Source of the DNA: an uncultured Lachnospiraceae bacterium
GTDB taxonomy: Bacteria; Bacillota_A; Clostridia; TANB77; CAG-508
Direction of reading: 5' to 3'
Assembly (NCBI GenBank): GCA_947165105.1
Contig: CAMUZC010000098.1
Coordinates: forward strand, 1-5,669
Length of the DNA: 5,669 bases
A program made the translations under genes and the position numbers. Numbering within the stretch: the first letter of the stretch is position 1; each line of letters starts with the position of its first letter. Below are positions 3,001-5,669 of this stretch, in pieces. The notes beneath the pieces are model-generated. The model worked only from the letters and a program-made list of their open reading frames with translations, was not told the DNA's origin and did no database searches.

Positions 3001-5656
3001 TCATTATGAACAATCATTAAGAAAAGATGATAAATTTGATTTAACAAAAATTAGATATAGATATGATCAAAGAAGACAAATGAGATCTAATCATAAAAGT
3101 TTAAAAGAAGGAAAATTGATTTATTTAAACGCTTATGATAATAATAATAATGTACATCCAGGAATATTCGCTTTCGCAAGAAAAACACCCGAAGAAACAG
3201 GTATATTTGCAATAAATTTCAGAGATCAAGAAACTAATTTCTTATTAGATTTAACAAGTTTATTAGGAGAAGATTCAACTTCAACTTCAATTTGTCATAT
3301 AGTTGATTGGACTAGTAATAATCAAGGAGAATATTATTTCTTAAGAGAATTATTACAAAGTCATGTAAATAGAAAAATTGGTCCATATGAAACAGTCTGC
3401 TTTGGTTTTTCTACTTTATCTTTAAATAAAGAAAATATTAAAAGAGTAATGGAAAGAAGTAATTCTAGATTAATTGGTGACTTAAAAAGTATGGATAATA
3501 ATTCTTTAGATAATTATCAATTATCTTTACAATTAAAAGAAATATTAGAAAAAGATTTACCCATTGAAGAATTTAGTAAATGGATGGATTATATTTTACA
3601 ATTATTTGAAAAATATAATGTCAATTTTAATGATTATATAAGAAAAATTGAATTTTTAAAAAATAATGAGAAAATGACCACTGAATTCTTTAAAAAATGT
3701 TTTATTTTAAAAAATATCAAATCACCAGATAAATCTTATTTCAAAGTTATAGAAACTGCAAAAAATATTTTTGATTCAAATATTTTAGGACCTATATGCT
3801 TTGTTACTCCTGAACTTGGTCGTTGGTCAACAGTAGGAGGTTTAGGAGTCATGGTTGATGAATTAAGTCAAGGATTAAATGCAATTGGACAAGAAATAAT
3901 TATGATATCTCCATATTATAACCAAAATCGTAAAGGAAAAACTGATTATTTAAATAATGATCCTTTCAATATACATTATACTAAAAATGTAACAATTTAT
4001 CTTGATGCAAAATATGAATTTGGTGTACATTATGGTACAGGAAACAATGGTATAAAATATTATTTCTTACATAATGCCACAATATTCCCAAGACCTTATC
4101 CTGATTTTGGTCCAGCTGATATTACTAGAGAAATGGCTTGTTTTGGAAAAGCCTCTCTTCAATTATTATGTGATATAGGTATTATTCCTGCTCTAGTTAT
4201 AACAAATGATTGGTTCACTGGATTTACCCCAGCATATGCAAGATGTGGAGCCTTTGGTGATGCTTTTAAAGGAACTACATTTATGCATATTTGCCATAAC
4301 TTAGAGCCTAGTTATGAAGGAAGATTATATCCATCACCACAAATGGGAACTCTTCAAGGTATATATCAATTTAATCCAGATTGGGTAATAGACCCTTATT
4401 GGAAAGTTAAAATATTGAATCCATCAAGATGTGCCATTTTATTAAGTGATCAATGGAGTACAGTATCCAATTCATATAAGCATGATTTACAAACTACATC
4501 TCCTTTAGCATCATTACTTAATCAAAAGCCTCAACCATTTGCTTTTCCTAATGGTATTTTCAAGGAAAAAAGATTAAAAACTTTATTAGAAAAAGCCGGT
4601 GGTGATAGAAATCAATGTAAAAAATATATTCAACAAAAGTATTTCGGTTATCAAGATGCTGATTTTTCTGTACCAGTATATTCCTTTGTTGGAAGACTTA
4701 CACAACAAAAAGGAGTACTTTTAATTTTAGATGCTGTTGAAGAAATGGTAAGAAGAACAAATGGAAAAATAAATATTTTAGTTGGTGGTATGGGAAATAC
4801 AAGTGATCCATATGTTGGACAATGTATAAATAAAATTAATTATTTAAGAAGTAAATATAGTTATGCATTTTGGGCAAATCCATATGAATTTTTCACTGAT
4901 GGACCTAAAATTAATTTAGGTAGTGATTTTGGATTAATGCCTTCACTTTTTGAACCAGGTGGAATAGTTCAACATGAATTTTTCATTGCAGGTACTCCAG
5001 TTATTGCTTTTAAAACAGGTGGTTTAAGAGATACAGTTTTTGAATTTAGATATGATAATAATACAGGAAATGGATTTACTTTCGAAAATCATAATGCATA
5101 TGAATTAGTACAAGCTATGGTACGTTCATTAGGTTTATTCCAAAATAAAGATAAATATGAATTATGTAGAAAAAATGCTAAAAACAGTGCCATTGATGTT
5201 GCAGATGTAAGTAGAGCTTGGTGTAAGGAATTTTATAGATTAAAACATAAAATATTCTTCAATTTAAAAGATGCCAAAGATATAGGAGATCAAGCTTATG
5301 AATTAAGAAAAGGAGAAGATAATGATGAAACTAGAGATAAGACTTCATTATCATTATCTGAGAGTGAAAAAGAAAAAGTAGAAATAGATGATGGAAAAAT
5401 ACCAATAACATTTAGTTACAAATTTGAAAAAGGAAAAGAACCTAAAACTGTTTTATTATGTGGATCTTTTAGTAAGTGGACTGAAAAACTTCCTCTAACT
5501 TTTGATCCTTTAAGTGACAAATGGAATATAACGGTAAGATTGGAAAAAGGAAGGCATTTGTATAAATATATTGTTAATGATCAATGGATTATTAATCCTA
5601 TGGAAAAAAATGAAAGAGGAAATGATGGAATTGTCAATAATGTAGTTGAAATATAA
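59..5656 (+). CDS. Multidomain GT5 glycogen/starch synthase with GH13-like and C-terminal AMPK-type glycogen-binding modules
   Basis: Probable alpha-1,4-glucan synthase that transfers glucose from UDP- or ADP-glucose to glycogen-like polymer. An in-frame TAA at 56-58 directly abuts the ATG, so this is the first possible start; the next in-frame Met is residue 106. The order is Glu-rich tail (1-100), unknown helical region (103-378), beta-sandwich-like segment (385-480), GH13-like module (486-1118, with an insert at 891-990), helical linker (1121-1240), GT5 (1243-1735), Ser/Glu hinge and glycogen-binding module (1780-1865). GT5 hallmarks are STVGGLGVM at 1257, CHNL at 1412, FPNGI at 1496, GRLTQQKG at 1545, LFEPGG at 1630 and KTGGLRD at 1652. 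No signal peptide or membrane segment is visible, so it is probably cytosolic. Typical bacterial GlgA is about 480 residues; this is almost four times longer. GH13 plus GT5 recalls fungal alpha-1,3-glucan synthases, but their membrane and exporter part is absent and the binding module argues for storage glucan. The GT5 call is strong; the exact nucleotide-sugar donor cannot be read from the sequence. Confidence 0.93.
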   Translation: MSTKEKDQKENEEEEIEEEVEEEVEEENEEENNEENKEKEKPKKNPKVQKVEEEKVNKDEEEEEEVEVEVEEEVEEKEDEEVEDDEKNEEPTKLPQKTKNGLDISMELIKKLKESSIDDSDDTICDFINQKGLPMEIKDENTLVLILYFHKLCVPFEKILSSLDKKDIVKIFLNSLKESYYLFADSQRKHFNYKYIAKKTFPNLKKSEEKSLISMELSSDELNEPLPSTPSVFTINEKILELGLESNGKLDVYSKIHILKALISLVNAEKLNPFTKDFQQMENDLIRLYKNAQKEKMTEEKYNEYVKIFIDGEKREDWMKIIASSKKAISIFQNINDLDSIKIYERLFIQLLGHLDREVRNDAVKILNIIYDQTTWQEKSPFPLENTKIQLLGEELNLELTIDKESYAEKSVVLVVSSPSLNDNIKHTVTTFVKSESEEAIDDTMKLKFKLGKLSKCGYYDWYLVRFSKGRFSNIKIIKKKNKIDGKGRTIALNKDVRNLSAHEVFPDLIKAEIDKNQGKLIRRGNFKTLESNLEELSNRFINCLYIMGALERDNNIAYDEETGKPIDIANTDASPMAITNRASISSLLGGDEDFKSLVNKAKSLHIKVIIDSLCRISSSRANRKYRNVLLRYLDTQSKLQLCYGSDGKSVQYEDSTVLNYRKVEAWEMLINEIKTIVDKFGIDGLHLDNCQIWPHIMEMNNYELYRIDNDGQPAYSPMEILNGEIVIPNSESGYWQTDNCDNYANPLLIKLTREIWNEYPEFIFLGECWLEERYSQRHVSLVKSGIIPRMYTLPVIISQMLGKKILHNGNIESVQPENVSIIKEWYEENYKNLPEGSILVQSSSGQVWPYPALLYGKGNWSAVDLLFTLPDVPMTFMNEIDGEAYRVQITNVYTSRENKNEATQKNDRSLLSRSKSLMKFIETKEQEEREKEKEDKNLPRVNSKLFLNDYLPQYDLSASISSIINLSGVTNAKDIESKQHHYEQSLRKDDKFDLTKIRYRYDQRRQMRSNHKSLKEGKLIYLNAYDNNNNVHPGIFAFARKTPEETGIFAINFRDQETNFLLDLTSLLGEDSTSTSICHIVDWTSNNQGEYYFLRELLQSHVNRKIGPYETVCFGFSTLSLNKENIKRVMERSNSRLIGDLKSMDNNSLDNYQLSLQLKEILEKDLPIEEFSKWMDYILQLFEKYNVNFNDYIRKIEFLKNNEKMTTEFFKKCFILKNIKSPDKSYFKVIETAKNIFDSNILGPICFVTPELGRWSTVGGLGVMVDELSQGLNAIGQEIIMISPYYNQNRKGKTDYLNNDPFNIHYTKNVTIYLDAKYEFGVHYGTGNNGIKYYFLHNATIFPRPYPDFGPADITREMACFGKASLQLLCDIGIIPALVITNDWFTGFTPAYARCGAFGDAFKGTTFMHICHNLEPSYEGRLYPSPQMGTLQGIYQFNPDWVIDPYWKVKILNPSRCAILLSDQWSTVSNSYKHDLQTTSPLASLLNQKPQPFAFPNGIFKEKRLKTLLEKAGGDRNQCKKYIQQKYFGYQDADFSVPVYSFVGRLTQQKGVLLILDAVEEMVRRTNGKINILVGGMGNTSDPYVGQCINKINYLRSKYSYAFWANPYEFFTDGPKINLGSDFGLMPSLFEPGGIVQHEFFIAGTPVIAFKTGGLRDTVFEFRYDNNTGNGFTFENHNAYELVQAMVRSLGLFQNKDKYELCRKNAKNSAIDVADVSRAWCKEFYRLKHKIFFNLKDAKDIGDQAYELRKGEDNDETRDKTSLSLSESEKEKVEIDDGKIPITFSYKFEKGKEPKTVLLCGSFSKWTEKLPLTFDPLSDKWNITVRLEKGRHLYKYIVNDQWIINPMEKNERGNDGIVNNVVEI
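113..136 (+). repeat. 24-bp direct repeat, copy 1
   Basis: The 24 bases here recur exactly at 263-286, 150 bp (50 codons) downstream and in the same reading frame. Both copies encode EVEEEVEE. This suggests that the two acidic halves of the tail arose by internal duplication or by slippage of GAA-type repeats. Low sequence complexity makes chance convergence possible too. Confidence 0.7.
263..286 (+). repeat. 24-bp direct repeat, copy 2
   Basis: Exact second copy of the 24 bases at 113-136, in the same frame and also encoding EVEEEVEE. Just upstream an additional GAAGTT unit (256-261) gives the VEVEVE pattern, as expected for local slippage. Confidence 0.7.
365..1192 (+). other. N-terminal helical region of unknown family (residues about 103-378)
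   Basis: After the acidic tail the composition becomes that of a folded, mostly helical protein with regular hydrophobic spacing. One stretch, LLGHLDREVRNDAVKILNII at about residues 351-370, looks like a HEAT-type helix pair (hydrophobic helix, Asp/Arg turn, then a second helix). I do not recognise a catalytic motif or a named family. A Pro/Ser-rich break at about 220-233 (LNEPLPSTPSVF) may separate two helical subdomains. A scaffold or protein-interaction role is plausible but unproven. The HEAT resemblance rests on one repeat seen by eye. Confidence 0.4.
1211..1498 (+). other. Beta-sandwich-like segment before the GH13 barrel (residues about 385-480)
   Basis: Alternating hydrophobic strands (LNLELTID, KSVVLVVSSPS, TMKLKFKLGKL) followed by KCGYYDWYLVRFSKGRF resemble the immunoglobulin-like N-terminal domains that often precede GH13 barrels, where a final 'G-Y-Y-x-W/F' strand closes the sandwich. 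Its position immediately before the barrel supports this reading. I cannot assign it to a particular binding-module family. It ends in a Lys/Ile-rich stretch containing the 12-A run. Confidence 0.45.
1492..1503 (+). repeat. A12 homopolymer inside the coding region
   Basis: Twelve consecutive A residues encode the end of Ile478, Lys479-481 and the start of Asn482, at the junction between the beta-sandwich-like segment and the GH13-like barrel. It is the longest homopolymer I see in the window. One extra A would place TAA immediately after the Lys run; one A fewer would reach TAA about a dozen codons later. Polymerase slippage or sequencing error here would therefore split the gene. Confidence 0.9.
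1514..2728 (+). other. GH13 alpha-amylase-like barrel, probably catalytically degenerate (residues about 486-890)
   Basis: The family call rests on DASPMAITNRASISSLLGG (573-591) followed by HIKVIID, a typical GH13 beta-2/beta-3 layout; on GIDGLHLDNC (682-691), the nucleophile region; on FLGECW (765-770), the acid/base region; and on LPDVPMTFMNEI (870-881), matching the 'LPGxPxxYxGxEI' segment after the last strand. Asp689 (nucleophile position) and Glu768 (acid/base position) are kept. Three conserved elements are changed. Region I has Arg616-Ile617 where Asn-His is usual. Region II has His687 in place of the usual Arg. Region IV, expected near 840-845, reads LVQSSS instead of F-x-x-N-H-D, so the third catalytic Asp appears to be missing. 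I infer a glucan-binding or structural role rather than hydrolysis. The region IV alignment is by eye and is the least certain part. Confidence 0.75.
2729..3028 (+). other. Charged Ser-rich insert in the GH13 module (residues about 891-990)
   Basis: Between the last barrel strand and the conserved post-barrel helix lies about 100 residues unlike a standard GH13. It contains an Arg/Ser cluster (DRSLLSRSKSLMKF, 908-921), a Glu/Lys helix (TKEQEEREKEKEDK, 924-937) and a Ser/Asn/Ile-rich stretch (SASISSIINLSG, 958-969). Leu912, Arg914, Ser917 and Phe921 match the SNF1/AMPK pattern (hydrophobic at -5, Arg at -3, hydrophobic at +4). It is probably a surface loop and possibly regulatory; the phosphorylation is inference. 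Confidence 0.5.
3041..3412 (+). other. End of the GH13 module and its C-terminal beta domain (residues about 995-1118)
   Basis: KIRYRYDQRRQMRSNHKSLK (997-1016) followed by EGKLIYL matches the post-barrel helix of GH13 enzymes ('lRr-x-H-x-x-L-x-x-G'). It continues into alternating strands (GIFAFARKT, TGIFAINFRD, ETVCFGFS) typical of the small beta domain closing GH13 proteins ('lvvvNf... y...v... l.p.e..vf.'). This supports a complete GH13 module having been captured rather than a fragment, even though the active site looks degenerate. Confidence 0.6.
3419..3778 (+). other. Helical linker between the GH13-like and GT5 modules (residues about 1121-1240)
   Basis: The segment is rich in Leu, Ile, Lys and Glu with helical periodicity (for example LKEILEKDLPIEEFSKWMDY at 1159-1178) and has no glycine-rich or catalytic motif. 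No family is recognised. It most likely spaces or docks the two large modules. It ends just before FDSNILGPICFVTPELG, where the first Rossmann strand of GT5 begins. Confidence 0.5.
3785..5263 (+). other. GT5 glycogen/starch synthase catalytic domain (residues about 1243-1735)
   Basis: Two Rossmann-type halves of GT-B fold. N-terminal half: ICFVTPELG, STVGGLGVMVDELSQGL (donor loop, 1257-1273), NDWFTGF (1383-1389) and CHNL (1412-1415, equivalent to the active-site His-Asn of GlgA). C-terminal half: FPNGI (1496-1500), FVGRLTQQKG with Arg1546 and Lys1551 at the phosphate-binding positions, FGLMPSLFEPGG with Glu1632 at the conserved E-x7-E-type catalytic-site position, and KTGGLRDTV (1652-1660). 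Three differences from bacterial GlgA stand out: the Lys of the first K-x-G-G-L is Thr1258, the His of H-D-W is Asn1383, and E-P-C-G is E-P-G-G. The other active-site residues are intact, so I expect activity. GT3 (animal/fungal glycogen synthase) is excluded by the GGL/EPGG motif set. Confidence 0.93.
5267..5395 (+). other. Acidic Ser-rich hinge between GT5 and the binding module (residues about 1737-1779)
   Basis: The stretch GEDNDETRDKTSLSLSESEK (1752-1771) and the following EKVEIDDG are hydrophilic, acidic and probably disordered, a flexible tether for the C-terminal module. Ser1765 (Glu at +3) and Ser1767 (Glu at +3) fit the casein kinase 2 pattern. Glycogen synthases of the unrelated GT3 family are regulated by phosphorylation of terminal Ser clusters; a comparable control here is only an analogy. 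Confidence 0.5.
5396..5653 (+). other. C-terminal AMPK-beta-type glycogen-binding module (CBM48 class; residues 1780-1865)
   Basis: The sequence runs ITFSYKFEKG, VLLCGSFSKW, LPLTFDP, WNITVRLEKGRHLYKYIVNDQW, then GIVNNVVEI at the very end. This closely follows the AMPK beta-subunit glycogen-binding domain pattern ('V-x-x-x-G-S-F-x-x-W ... L-x-x-G-x-x-x-Y-K-F-x-V-D-G-x-W ... G-x-x-N-N-x-x-x-V'). Residues equivalent to the known sugar contacts are present: Trp1807, Lys1836, Trp1843 and the Asn pair 1860-1861, so binding to alpha-1,4-glucan is likely. Starch synthases more often carry N-terminal modules of other families; a C-terminal AMPK-type module ending exactly at the stop codon is less usual. 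Confidence 0.88.
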
Positions 5657-5669
5657 TTGATTTATTATA
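5657..5669 (+). other. Short 3' flank, possible start of a brief 3' UTR
   Basis: Only 13 bases follow the TAA stop, with 1 G and no C. The stop itself forms TAATT, and ATTTATTATA follows. AT-rich protists with very short 3' UTRs often have polyadenylation words overlapping or just after the stop, but none can be assigned with confidence in so little sequence. Confidence 0.2.

Noticed and set aside
59..5656. Alpha-1,3-glucan synthase (fungal cell wall, Ags/Mok type).
   Set aside because: GH13 followed by GT5 fits, but there is no signal peptide, no membrane segment between or after the modules, and no C-terminal multi-span exporter. The C-terminal AMPK-type glycogen-binding module and missing membrane anchor favour a storage-glucan synthase. 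A common ancestry of the GH13-GT5 pair remains possible.
59..5656. GT3-type animal/fungal glycogen synthase.
   Set aside because: The motifs (V-G-G-L loop, CHNL, GRLTQQKG, EPGG, KTGGLRD) are those of GT5; the hallmark GT3 N-terminal and C-terminal Arg clusters are not seen.
1..5669. CRISPR array, tRNA/rRNA genes, insertion sequence ends or terminal inverted repeats.
   Set aside because: Nearly the whole window is one continuous coding sequence. No regularly spaced repeats, cloverleaf-like structure or inverted termini were found.
5654..5669. Polyadenylation signal overlapping the stop codon (TAATT).
   Set aside because: The word is too short and expected by chance in such AT-rich sequence, and only 13 downstream bases are available to judge it.

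Overview
The window holds one long, uninterrupted plus-strand gene (59-5656, 1865 codons) with 58 bases of very AT-rich 5' flank and 13 bases of 3' flank. The protein is a multidomain alpha-glucan (glycogen/starch-type) synthase. Its clearly recognisable parts are a GH13 alpha-amylase-like module in the middle, a GT5 glycogen/starch synthase module towards the C-terminus, and an AMPK-beta-type glycogen-binding module (CBM48 class) at the very C-terminus.

Organism: the sequence points to an AT-rich, intron-poor unicellular eukaryote. The evidence is the extreme A+T content (about 4 G/C in the first 58 bases), A/T-ending codons (TTA, AGA, GGA, CCA, AAA, GAA), CAA used for Gln with TAA as stop (so not a ciliate-type code), no Shine-Dalgarno-like sequence before the ATG, Glu/Lys low-complexity runs, and an AMPK-beta-style carbohydrate-binding module. 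An Entamoeba-like amoeba, a parabasalid, an anaeramoebid or an anaerobic (neocallimastigomycete) fungus would all fit. I cannot choose between them from this window.

Layout along the protein: residues 1-100 are an acidic Glu-rich tail; about 103-378 is a helical region of unknown family; about 385-480 is a beta-sandwich-like segment; about 486-890 is a GH13-like barrel that has lost several catalytic residues; about 891-990 is a charged, Ser-rich insert containing a match to the SNF1/AMPK phosphorylation consensus; about 995-1118 is the end of the GH13 module and its C-terminal beta domain; about 1121-1240 is a helical linker; about 1243-1735 is GT5; about 1737-1779 is an acidic, Ser-rich hinge; and 1780-1865 is the glycogen-binding module.

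Working model (inference): a soluble, cytosolic storage-polysaccharide synthase. GT5 extends alpha-1,4-glucan from a nucleotide-glucose. The GH13-like part, probably no longer an active hydrolase, and the C-terminal module hold the enzyme on the polymer. The two charged linkers could be regulatory phosphorylation sites. No RNA gene, mobile element, CRISPR array or second gene is supported.
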